Shown piece by piece: positions 9,211-15,988 of a stretch of DNA of 36,941 nt (its first letter is position 1; every line of letters begins with the position of its first letter). A program made the translations under genes and the position numbers. Below the pieces are notes generated by a model. The model did no database searches. It was not told where the DNA came from and saw only the letters and a list, made by a program, of their open reading frames with translations. Source of the stretch: Pseudomonadales bacterium. GTDB lineage: Bacteria; Pseudomonadota; Gammaproteobacteria; Pseudomonadales; Azotimanducaceae. The stretch covers positions 1-36,941 of the forward strand of contig JADHNQ010000003.1 in assembly GCA_016779425.1 (NCBI GenBank), read 5' to 3'.

Positions 9211-9238
9211 CAGTGTCTACCGTCGTGTAAACACTGTC
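9211..9238. promoter_or_regulatory. 28-bp imperfect palindrome upstream of GST
   Basis: ACAGTGTCTAC and GTAAACACTGT form 11-bp arms with one mismatch around a 6-bp spacer (CGTCGT). It sits between the LysR relic and the plus-strand GST gene, where a LysR regulator of that divergent pair would bind. It may be an orphaned operator or a stem-loop in the GST leader. Confidence 0.45.
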
Positions 9239-9302
9239 CATATTAGCAAATTAGCAGGATTGGAGTGAGCGCCAATTCTAGAAACTTGATAGGCAAAGAT
9301 TG

Positions 9303-10037
9303 ATGGCAATGGAATTATGGACTTGGGGTACACCCAATGGCTGGAAGGTCAGCATCATGTTGGAAGAGTTAAAGGAGGCCGGTGTCGCTTTACCTCCGGT
9401 TGACGTTCGACATGTGAACTTGATGAATCGCGAGCAGTTTTCCGAAGCATTCACTGCGATCAACCCTAACCAGAAGATACCTGGTCTCGTTGACGGGGAC
9501 AGCAAGCTGATGGAGAGCTGCGCTATCCTGCTGTACCTCGCAGAGAAATACCCGACGTTCCTGCTACCCTCAGATGAATCCCGCTGGGAAGTTATCCAGT
9601 GGCTGTTCTGGCAGGCAGCCGGTCTTGGACCCAGCTTCGGCAACAAGCTTTCCTATACCCGCTATATGGACGATATTCCGGCAGAACAGAAGGTGCACCC
9701 TCTAGAGCGTTTCAGCACGGAGGCCCAGCGCTTGCTTCGCGTGCTGGATAAACAACTAGGAGGGCGGGACTACATTTGTGGAGAGACGTTCACAGTCGCT
9801 GATATCGCTTGTTACCCTTGGGTTCGCGGTTGGAAATGGAGCAAGGTTGATATTTCCGGCCACGCCAACGTAGTTGCCTGGGTGGGAAGGGTCAGAGCGC
9901 GTCCTGCTGTTGAACGCGGGCTTGCCTATGGAACCCCCAAAGATGAAATCGATGGGTGGAGTGAAGAAACCAAGCGGCGCTATGCCGCACTAGGCAACTC
10001 GATTGCCTCGAACGATAGCATTGCCTCGAATAACTGA
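9303..10037 (+). CDS. Glutathione S-transferase, YfcG/YghU-like
   Basis: A protein of about 244 residues with a thioredoxin-fold N-terminal domain (ELWTWGTPNGWKVSIMLEEL, NPNQKIPGLVD, then a MESCAILLYLAEKY segment) and an all-helical C-terminal domain (about 90-215, with ETFTVADIACYPWV). The TPNGWKVS motif is typical of the YfcG/YghU disulfide-bond oxidoreductase-like group. A TTG lies one codon upstream; I take ATG 9303, though ATG 9309 is also possible, and the ribosome-binding site is weak. The C-terminus ends in a small repeated tail (NSIAS-ND-SIAS-NN) from an imperfect 18-bp DNA duplication. It stands alone on the plus strand within the aromatic cluster. Confidence 0.85.
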   Translation: MAMELWTWGTPNGWKVSIMLEELKEAGVALPPVDVRHVNLMNREQFSEAFTAINPNQKIPGLVDGDSKLMESCAILLYLAEKYPTFLLPSDESRWEVIQWLFWQAAGLGPSFGNKLSYTRYMDDIPAEQKVHPLERFSTEAQRLLRVLDKQLGGRDYICGETFTVADIACYPWVRGWKWSKVDISGHANVVAWVGRVRARPAVERGLAYGTPKDEIDGWSEETKRRYAALGNSIASNDSIASNN

Positions 10038-10301
10038 GCCGTTATTCCACAAGAGCTGGACTGAAGTTTGCTTAGATAATGACAGGAACAAATGACTGCG
10101 AACGTGCGCTAGAGGTTTATGACGGGATGACTACAATTAAGTTACCAAAAGCGCTGGTGTACCACAGCCGGGCGGCGGGGAGTCTATAAAAAATAGTTGA
10201 GCGTGAATTTGACTAGGGCGAAGTATTCAAGGCTATTGAAATTGAAGTTCAAACCTATTTTTTTCCTGTGCTACGGCGTATTGATTCGGGTACGTTATTT
10301 T
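10038..10301. other. Intergenic region with an att-like fragment
   Basis: These 264 bases lie between the convergent GST genes. At 10168-10196 there is a GGCGGCGGGGAGTCTATAAA stretch, closely related to the repeat at 14725-14755, which has GGCGGGAGTCTATAAA. It may be a scar of an earlier integration. I see no gene or clear terminator. Confidence 0.4.
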
Positions 10302-11336
10302 CTATTGTCTTTGTCCTTCGAGAGACGCTGTAAACGCTGGATTATTTCGCTTGTGGGATTTAAGCCTCTGTATGGCGGCATCCATCACCGTTGACTGAAA
10401 TTCCAGGATACCAATCTTATACCCCTGGGTTTGCTGAAGATATTGCCAGTAACGTTGGACGTTGGGACGTTGGTCGCCGCGCAGGAAAAACTCCATCCAA
10501 TCGGCTTCCACCAATCGTTCCAAGATGACCAGCCAACTGATATCGGCGAGCGTGAGTTGGTTGCCGATAATATGGGGTCCATTACCCAGGAGATGTTCAT
10601 CCAGCGCGTCCAAATGCAATTCCATATTATTGCGTGCCTCTCCGAGTGCGTTCATGAGTGGCTTTATTTTGGTGAAGCCACTCAAACCTCTGAGTTTCAT
10701 TATCATGAAAATGGCCGCACGAGATCGAATCCTGTGGAACAGCAGTCCTTCAAAAATGAGTCGTAGCGGGATGTCTTGCAGAGCGGAGACCATCAACGGT
10801 GTCGTTAATAAACCGGCGCAGTTTGCTGCACTGCGTTTGATGTTAGTGGTTGGGTCATCACCGGTGAGGGAGGCCTTATCTATCCAGGTTTGCATTGCTG
10901 CCCTATCTGCTTCATCGGCTGGAACCAGGGTATTGCCGCCAGCCCCCTCTTTTAGTTTGGCTAAATAGGCGATGATCGCATGTGATTCGTAGACGGGGTG
11001 ACCATTGTGAACAAGTGTGGGCACCAGCCCGCCCGGGTTGACTGTCAGGTAGTCCCGGCCAATATTCTCGTAGCTGCCAGTTTCAATCAGCTCAATAGGG
11101 TGGGACTTATAGTCAATGTCCAGCTCCGCCATACAGGCACGCACTTTTTTGGAGCACAGTGAAAGGTTGTTGTGGTAGAGCTCATATTCCTGCGTAAAAG
11201 GCAGAGAAATATCCTTATGAAGACCGGCGGGCATATCACGGGTTTTTCGGTGACTCTTTTCCCAGAGAAACCAGCTCACAAGTCCGACCAGTAGGGTCGA
11301 TGAAAAAATCATTGGAATCATTTCAGTTCTCAGCAT
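10302..11336 (-). CDS. Membrane-anchored GST-family protein
   Basis: A 344-residue protein. Residues 8-25 form a hydrophobic N-terminal anchor (MIFSSTLLVGLVSWFLW), unusual for bacterial cytosolic GSTs. A GST N-terminal domain follows (ELYHNNLSLCSKKVRACMAE, then NPGGLVPTLVHNGHPVYESH) and a helical C-terminal domain (about 150-310, with NQLTLADISWLV). The likely catalytic residue is in the SLCS stretch. It begins 3 nt after the stop of the next GST gene, so the two are coupled. Starts at codons 1, 6 and 9 are all possible; the reading with the anchor is kept because the hydrophobic stretch follows any of them. It is last gene of the lipocalin/dioxygenase/GST/GST operon. I infer glutathione-dependent isomerisation or ether cleavage near the membrane; the substrate is unknown. 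Confidence 0.75.
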   Translation of the reverse strand: MLRTEMIPMIFSSTLLVGLVSWFLWEKSHRKTRDMPAGLHKDISLPFTQEYELYHNNLSLCSKKVRACMAELDIDYKSHPIELIETGSYENIGRDYLTVNPGGLVPTLVHNGHPVYESHAIIAYLAKLKEGAGGNTLVPADEADRAAMQTWIDKASLTGDDPTTNIKRSAANCAGLLTTPLMVSALQDIPLRLIFEGLLFHRIRSRAAIFMIMKLRGLSGFTKIKPLMNALGEARNNMELHLDALDEHLLGNGPHIIGNQLTLADISWLVILERLVEADWMEFFLRGDQRPNVQRYWQYLQQTQGYKIGILEFQSTVMDAAIQRLKSHKRNNPAFTASLEGQRQ

Positions 11337-11339
11337 CCT

Positions 11340-12209
11340 TCATTTTGGTTCGAAGCCAGCAACGTCACACAGAGTCTCTTTTTTCAGGCGCTGCTTCAGA
11401 TGCAGCGCTGCGGTTATTAGCTTTGGTGGCAGCGGTGATTGCACTTCGTTGGCGAACTCCGGTTTAGCCAGTAAACCCTGATACCATGTGGTGACTCGCG
11501 GATGCTGCTGTGCAAACGGATAGCCAGCTTCCTTTAGCCTGTGTGTGTAAATAAACCATGCGATGTCCAGCAAGGTTATTTCAGAACCGCACAGGTAAGG
11601 CTGGCTGGCCAGCTGTTGCTCAAACCTTTGGTAAACAGCATGAAACTTTCTGGCACTTTCCCGGGCGCCGGTATCAGTAATTCCTTGCTTTGCGTAGTCG
11701 TGCCAGAAATTGAGCTCGATTGCTTTTTGTGTATCTTGTTGCCCTTTGATGGTGCCCGCCTTGCTTTCCATTGCCGCCAGCGATTGGGGCTTCTTCTGTG
11801 CCAGAAATTTTGGTACGACAAAGCGCATCGTCAGTGCGCGTAAATCTAGGTGCAGATTGTCTTCTTCTTGCAGGCTGGCAATTATCTCGTCGCGCAAAGC
11901 TGCGGGAATCAAGTTTGGCTCGGGAAAACTCTCGTCCAGGTACTGCAAAATGTCGTTGCTCTCAATGTGCACAACACCGTCATGTACTAACACTGGCACC
12001 AGACCGCGTGGATTGATGCCCAGAAACCAGGGTTTAAAGTTTTCCTGTGTTGCCAGGTTCAGCGGACGCGGCGCCCAGTCGATACCCTTGAGGTTCAAAA
12101 AAATACGCGTTTTCTGCGAGCAGGCGGAGCCCTGGAAATGAATCAGGTGAATACCTCGCCACTTTAGAACCTCTTTGGTTTCTATGTCCGATTCCAGCAA
12201 TTGCACCAT
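11340..12209 (-). CDS. GST-family protein, resembling LigF-type beta-etherases
   Basis: A 289-residue protein with an N-terminal GST fold (HLIHFQGSACSQKTRIFLNL, then INPRGLVPVLVHDGVVHIES and the LQYLDESFPEPNLIP helix) and a long helical C-terminal domain with GSEITLLDIAWFIYTHRL. The INPRG-VP-HDG-ES-YL-FPE pattern recalls LigE/LigF beta-aryl etherases of lignin dimer catabolism, but the same pattern occurs in other GSTs. The candidate catalytic residue is Ser in GSACS. AGGAGG lies about 12 nt before ATG 12209. It lies between the extradiol dioxygenase and the membrane-anchored GST in one operon. Maleylpyruvate-isomerase-type activity is an equally reasonable role in aromatic breakdown. Confidence 0.75.
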   Translation of the reverse strand: MVQLLESDIETKEVLKWRGIHLIHFQGSACSQKTRIFLNLKGIDWAPRPLNLATQENFKPWFLGINPRGLVPVLVHDGVVHIESNDILQYLDESFPEPNLIPAALRDEIIASLQEEDNLHLDLRALTMRFVVPKFLAQKKPQSLAAMESKAGTIKGQQDTQKAIELNFWHDYAKQGITDTGARESARKFHAVYQRFEQQLASQPYLCGSEITLLDIAWFIYTHRLKEAGYPFAQQHPRVTTWYQGLLAKPEFANEVQSPLPPKLITAALHLKQRLKKETLCDVAGFEPK

Positions 12210-12225
12210 TGTTTTTTACATCCTC

Positions 12226-13371
12226 CTAAAACCAGGGGCGAGCAGGGAGTTCCATTGCTTTCTTCAGCATGCCTAGTGTTTTCGGTTCGATCTTCCCTGA
12301 CTTAATAGCGCGAAAAGCCGCGATCATACGTTTCAGGCTGAAGTGCGGACGCATAGCAGGCGGTACATCATCGCCCCAGGCCCACAGACTACCCATATCA
12401 AGTGGGTGGTAACGCGTTTCGAATTCGGCGTCGAACACATCGCCGTCCGCGTAGTGCTCCAGCTCATCACCGGTAGGGTCAAGCCAGTAGTCAAACACCT
12501 GACTGCCGAGAATATGCCGACCGATACCCCAAAAATGGTTCCAGCCGTTGAGCTTCAGGTGTTGCTGCCCCTGGCCAATGCTGTCGATGTCCAGTGTTTC
12601 GTATGCGCTGTGCATGTATTCTGCGGCCGCATTCTGCACTAAGACAACAGTGTGGTGATCAGCCGGTGTGGCACCCTTGTCTAGGCGATTGAACGCCAGC
12701 GCGGGTGTGCCATCTTCCAGGCACTGCACATCTGTTGGGATAATGCCGAGATGGCGCATATACCAATGGATAGATTCTTCGAAGTTGGACACCGACAGTA
12801 CATAGTGGCCCAGGCGATGTACCGGGGAAGGCCCAGTCTTTGTTCTAATCCCCGTGTTGACCCGGACTTTCTCCGTGGGCGTGTTAACGGCAGGACGTTG
12901 GCGCTGCGGCAATTCGTCGACCAGCTCGCGGCCCCAAACCAAATCTACAATGAAGCCGTCCGGATCGTGCAGGCGGACTCTTTGGCCACCGCCGGGTCCA
13001 TCAATGGCGCTGATGGGCTGCGCACAAATTTCGCTGACGCGATGCAGTTCTTCTTCGCTGTTGACGCTATAACCTGCGCCGAAAAAACCGTTGAGCTTGC
13101 CAATTTTATGCGCAACGTAAAAATAAGGCAGGGCTCCTGTGCCGCGCATATAGAGCGCGTCAGGTGTCTCTTGTGCTACCTGAAAACCGAAATCGACAAG
13201 GAACGCCTTTTGTAACTGCAGGTCGGTTTTGTTGAATAGTATGTACGCTATATCGCTGGCCTTAACTATAGGCTCAGCCTTGTTAATTGAAATGCGGCCG
13301 ATTTTTTCGCGCGCTTGCTGCGAGTGGAGTTCAGAGCCTGGGTAGTTTAAGTCGTTATAAAAATCAGTCAT
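12226..13371 (-). CDS. Two-domain type I extradiol dioxygenase
   Basis: A 381-residue protein with two VOC modules (about 38-155 and 185-330). The C-terminal module has the iron ligands: H in RLGHYVLSVSNFEESI (about residue 188), H in EYMHSAYETLD (about 254) and E in DPTGDELEHYADGDVFDAE (about 311). The domain order, length and HYVLSV motif fit catechol/2,3-dihydroxybiphenyl-type ring-cleaving dioxygenases. The C-terminal 60 residues, rich in Lys, Arg and Met, are an extra tail. It overlaps the lipocalin-like gene by 8 nt and lies 16 nt before the GST gene, hence one operon, with operator C ahead of it. Probable role: meta-cleavage of the dihydroxylated ring made by the flavin monooxygenase. 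Confidence 0.87.
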   Translation of the reverse strand: MTDFYNDLNYPGSELHSQQAREKIGRISINKAEPIVKASDIAYILFNKTDLQLQKAFLVDFGFQVAQETPDALYMRGTGALPYFYVAHKIGKLNGFFGAGYSVNSEEELHRVSEICAQPISAIDGPGGGQRVRLHDPDGFIVDLVWGRELVDELPQRQRPAVNTPTEKVRVNTGIRTKTGPSPVHRLGHYVLSVSNFEESIHWYMRHLGIIPTDVQCLEDGTPALAFNRLDKGATPADHHTVVLVQNAAAEYMHSAYETLDIDSIGQGQQHLKLNGWNHFWGIGRHILGSQVFDYWLDPTGDELEHYADGDVFDAEFETRYHPLDMGSLWAWGDDVPPAMRPHFSLKRMIAAFRAIKSGKIEPKTLGMLKKAMELPARPWF

Positions 13372-13846
13372 GGCGTCGCCATATCAGTTGATCCTGCATA
13401 TCTCGCGTAGTCGCAGTTAGGGTGAGCCTATCTTCGACAAACTGATACTTGCGAGTAAGGGTGGTATCAATCATTTGCGGTATGAGCGCTTCACGAACCC
13501 GGTGGTGCACCTCACCATCAGCAACATCAAAGGGGCCGCAGTAGGCGACATAACCTGTGCATGCCAGGTAGAACTGTCTCATCAAGTCCATTTGGTCACT
13601 ATCCAATGGGCCAGCGGGATGCTCGAGTATGCTGCGTTTAAGTGCCTGGATGGTATTACGGTCATCTGAAACGGCTTTGCGTCCTGTTTCCATCAATGTG
13701 GCTGATACCCAGCCATCGGCGGTATACATAATGTGGCCGACAGCATTTCCGCCGTAGGCGTGGCGCTTCTTTCCTGAGCCTACGTTCACTACGCTCCATG
13801 CCTGTAGCTCCCATGTGCCGACAAATTGTTTTGTTTCTTCGTTCAT
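13364..13846 (-). CDS. Lipocalin-like domain protein
   Basis: About 160 residues from M18 of the longest frame. It opens FVGTWELQAWSVV and continues YGGNAVGHIMYTADGWVSAT, typical of the bacterial lipocalin-like family often found in catabolic and secondary-metabolism clusters. Central YCGPFDV and a C-terminal beta stretch ending in a WRRHD tail complete a small barrel. An upstream in-frame ATG at 13897 would add 17 basic residues but runs close to the operator, so I prefer 13846; no strong ribosome-binding site decides it. It is first gene of the operon and overlaps the extradiol dioxygenase by 8 nt. Role unknown: substrate binding or an isomerase-like reaction are possible. Confidence 0.75.
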   Translation of the reverse strand: MNEETKQFVGTWELQAWSVVNVGSGKKRHAYGGNAVGHIMYTADGWVSATLMETGRKAVSDDRNTIQALKRSILEHPAGPLDSDQMDLMRQFYLACTGYVAYCGPFDVADGEVHHRVREALIPQMIDTTLTRKYQFVEDRLTLTATTRDMQDQLIWRRHD

Positions 13847-13891
13847 TTCTGGGGTTTTTCGAGCGCTCTTTGGACGCAATAAACTAGCGGA

Positions 13892-13936
13892 TAACAAGTA
13901 TAATTTATAATAACTTGTATTTGGTCAAGTATTAAA
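13892..13936. promoter_or_regulatory. TetR-type operator C upstream of lipocalin/dioxygenase operon
   Basis: The core TAACTTG-N8-CAAGTAT spans 13911-13932. On the minus strand the whole 45-bp block matches operator A at 39 of 45 positions, including the extra ATACTTG half-site. Orientation relative to the downstream gene is the same as for the VOC gene at operator A, so promoter and operator were probably copied or conserved as a unit. Confidence 0.7.
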
Positions 13937-13990
13937 TTGCCGTGTGTCACGGCTACACCCAAACTAAAAGATCAATACGGGGCTTTAGAA

Positions 13991-14054
13991 ATGTAGCTGG
14001 ACGCCACGAGATTTTAATTTGGTGGAGGCGGCGGCAGTTTGAGTCTTCGCTATC
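13991..14054. repeat. tmRNA/tRNA-3'-end-like att repeat, copy 1
   Basis: A 64-bp block differing from copy 2 (14546-14609) at 2 positions. On the minus strand it contains CCGCCTCCACCA, which looks like the acceptor end and CCA of a tmRNA or tRNA gene. The integrase pseudogene stops exactly where this block begins, so it is a likely recombination junction. Confidence 0.65.
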
Positions 14055-14412
14055 AGGCGCACCGATGAGGACCTTGCCTTTGCCCGCTATGCCACTCGCG
14101 AGCAATCCCTTCAAAGGTATTGGCGCTATCCGTGCGCGCCGTCGCCTTCATGAGTTTTTTGTACTCGCTAGGATCAGTTCCCGCGGCGAGTTGCGTTCTC
14201 GCTGCATCGCGAGTGGCGCGCGCATCCTTTAGTGAGATTTCGGGGTAGGGGCCGATGGCAAGTCGTTTCTCTTTTCCGCCGAATCGATACTTCAATCGCC
14301 AGAGTTTGCCACCTGCTTTGGTCACCTCGAGTTAGAGTCCTTTCTCGTCATAGAGCCCGTAAGTCTTGTCCTTGGGCTTGGCGTGATTAATGGCAACGAT
14401 GGTCAGCGACAT
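14053..14412 (-). pseudogene. P4-type tyrosine integrase, truncated, with internal stop
   Basis: From ATG 14412 the frame reads MSLTIVAINHAKPKDKTYGL, then YDEKGL-stop-LEVTKAGGKLWRLKYRF, then GGKEKRLAIGPYPEISLKDA. This is the N-terminal arm-binding domain of P4-family island integrases. A TAA at 14332-14334 replaces the Tyr/Phe codon usual at that position. The frame then runs into TFEGIAREWHS and is lost at att-like copy 1, so the whole catalytic domain (R-H-R-Y) is missing. Upstream lies a tmRNA-3'-end-like copy with a terminator, the usual arrangement for an island integrase beside its attachment site. The element is not self-mobile. Confidence 0.88.
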
Positions 14413-14518
14413 GTGGGGGCATTTTCAGGAGTTTAATTGGATATGCCCCCAGGTGCCCCCAGATGCCCCCAGATGTCACGAGACGGCTTTGGATTGTCTT
14501 GGATCATTGAGGTATAAA

Positions 14519-14540
14519 AAACCCCGTAGATACGGGGTTT
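14519..14540 (-). terminator. Intrinsic terminator behind att copy 2
   Basis: AAACCCCGTA-GA-TACGGGGTTT is a perfect inverted repeat. On the minus strand it is followed by a T-run, giving a classic rho-independent terminator placed just past the tmRNA/tRNA-like 3' end, as expected for the RNA gene from which the repeat derives. Confidence 0.65.
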
Positions 14541-14545
14541 ATGAG

Positions 14546-14609
14546 ATGTAGCTGGACGCTACGAGATTTTAATTTGGTGGAGGCGGCGGGAGTTTGAGTC
14601 TTCGCTATC
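14546..14609. repeat. tmRNA/tRNA-3'-end-like att repeat, copy 2
   Basis: It is 62/64 identical to copy 1. The segment TGGTGGAGGCGGCGGGAGTT agrees with the reverse complement of a typical gammaproteobacterial tmRNA 3' end (from general knowledge). From 14580 to 14642 it also matches 20043-20105 at 60 of 63 positions. No complete tmRNA or tRNA is present, since the sequence upstream of the acceptor does not fold as one. Confidence 0.65.
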
Positions 14610-14691
14610 GCTCGACAGACCTCCGCTTCGCTCCGGCCACCCGCGCCGCAACGGCGCGAGTTCAGTCTTTCACCAGTTCCATTAAACGCAA

Positions 14692-14719
14692 AAAGGGCAG
14701 TCTTTACAGACTACCCTTT
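14692..14719 (-). terminator. Second hairpin terminator with att-like variant
   Basis: AAAGGGCAGTCT-TTAC-AGACTACCCTTT forms a 12-bp stem with one mismatch; on the minus strand it is followed by TTTTT-like sequence. Just upstream on that strand, 14725-14755 carries GGTGGACGCGGCGGGAGTC, another RNA-3'-end-like sequence. It repeats the arrangement 'CCA end then terminator' seen at 14519-14600. Confidence 0.55.
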
Positions 14720-15001
14720 CCGCGTTTGGTGGACGCGGCGGGAGTCTATAAATAGCTTTAAAATATTGATTTTAATGAATAAAAAATTAAATAAATTTTA
14801 ATATGCCCCCTGTCGTCACGCTGGTAACGTCGACCTAGAGAGCATGCGGGACAATTAGGTATGACACCATTTAGAGTTTTTTGTTATTTGGGAGGTTTCT
14901 TTGCATGAGTCGTAAACAGTGTTTTGTATGCCAAAATGTATACATATAAGGTGGCTGGTAGACTGTTGACGCGATCGTTATTGCGATTGAGAAGCCAATA
15001 G

Positions 15002-15319
15002 TTGTGCCTGCTCGGCATTGAGTTGACCCCTCGCTCGGAGATGGTGGCCTCGGTGGCGACGGTTGGGACGGCGTTACTCCTAACCGTGGTTCAATTGTTG
15101 CGCCTGACCACTTTTTCGAGCCGGGGCTTGTGGGCGTATTCCAAAGCCTATCTTGTTCTGTTTCTGGGTGTTTTCATCGGCTTATGGTTGTATGCGCTAC
15201 CCGATTACTTTTCCGCAGCTGACGGCATCAGTTCACAAGGGTACCCCGTAGGCTCATTACCTTATGTGCTGGGTTGCAGCGGCTTCGCCGCATTTTTCCT
15301 TTTGCGAGAAAGGCACTAA
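15002..15319 (+). CDS. Small membrane protein, full-length paralogue of the window-start fragment
   Basis: A 105-residue frame directly after a stop codon, starting TTG 15002 or more plausibly ATG 15041 (MVASVATVGTALLLTVVQLL). Hydrophobic segments lie near residues 17-33, 47-66 and 84-100, with a charged end (LLRERH). The second half is about 92% identical in DNA to positions 1-142. No convincing ribosome-binding site is visible, so the N-terminus may be a fusion to unrelated sequence or truncated. The family is not recognised. Confidence 0.5.
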   Translation: MCLLGIELTPRSEMVASVATVGTALLLTVVQLLRLTTFSSRGLWAYSKAYLVLFLGVFIGLWLYALPDYFSAADGISSQGYPVGSLPYVLGCSGFAAFFLLRERH

Positions 15320-15988
15320 TGTTGCACGGAAACCTTGGAAGACTGCTCGAGTTGTCTTATTAGTCTAGAACCTGCCGTGGCGCTCAATGTGAGCACCCTT
15401 AGGTCCCCACACGCGCTCAACCCATTTGTCCTCGGGTGTTTAAGGTGTCGTCAGTTTTACTTGCATGTACATCTCGTCAAAGTCGCGCTCACGTCATACG
15501 CTGTACGCGCGTTTTAGAGCATCGCTGCCACTAACACCCAAGTGGTTGGCAAAACCGCAAAGACGAGTATTCACAGGAAGTAAGAGAACGGCCAGCGCGC
15601 AAACGCTGCAGCGACGCGCCTTGGCATTGACAGCATACGCGGGTAGTCGGCAAAGGACTTAATTCCTGACACTCTAGCAATCACTGCCTTAAATCTGGTC
15701 GTTCGCGACTCTTTTTGCCTTCAATTTTTTGCCTTCAATTTTTTGTCCACAATTTGTCCGTAAATTCTCATAATGTGCCCCAGAAATTGATCGCATCGGG
15801 CTGAACGTGGTGCGAATCTGCGCCGGCTCACCAGCTTGGTATTCAAAGAGGTTACGTGCATGTACAAAACGTCGTGATGTCTACCAACGGTTGGTGGATA
15901 GAGGCAGTCCATGCGGGCCAATAATTCAAAAAAGTCTCGCGCCTTCTTACAGCGGTAGCGGGTAAAAAAACACTCAGCAGGCACATCC
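15320..15988. other. Long gap before the DmdA-like gene, no secure gene
   Basis: About 670 bases without a recognisable gene. A minus-strand frame at 15721-15990 could encode 89 residues (MDVPAECFFTRYRCKKARDF...) but has no clear ribosome-binding site or homologue I know. A 14-bp unit, GCCTTCAATTTTTT, occurs twice in tandem at 15717-15744. A minus-strand relic-like frame around 15470-15590 (CGFANHLGVSGSDALKRAYS) is interrupted. I read this as decayed DNA. Confidence 0.4.

Larger units (their letters stand above)
14413..15001. other. Integrase upstream region: att repeat, hairpins, short ORF
   Basis: This stretch holds the integrase leader, with reiterated TGCCCCC units at 14443-14475, att-like copy 2, two terminator hairpins, a GC-rich hairpin (CGCGCCG-CAA-CGGCGCG at 14642-14658) and an att-like variant at 14725-14755. 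An AT-rich stretch runs from 14756 to 14805. A 14-codon ORF at 14905-14949 (MSRKQCFVCQNVYI) has GGGAGG 9 nt upstream; it may be a leader or the cut start of a lost gene. I see no larger gene. Confidence 0.5.

Noticed and set aside
14053-14412. Active integrase able to mobilise the island
   Set aside because: Internal TAA and missing catalytic domain.
14546-14642. A functional tmRNA or tRNA gene
   Set aside because: Only the acceptor/T-arm-like 3' end is present; the sequence upstream of it on the minus strand does not form a cloverleaf or tmRNA and has no tag-peptide frame that I can see.
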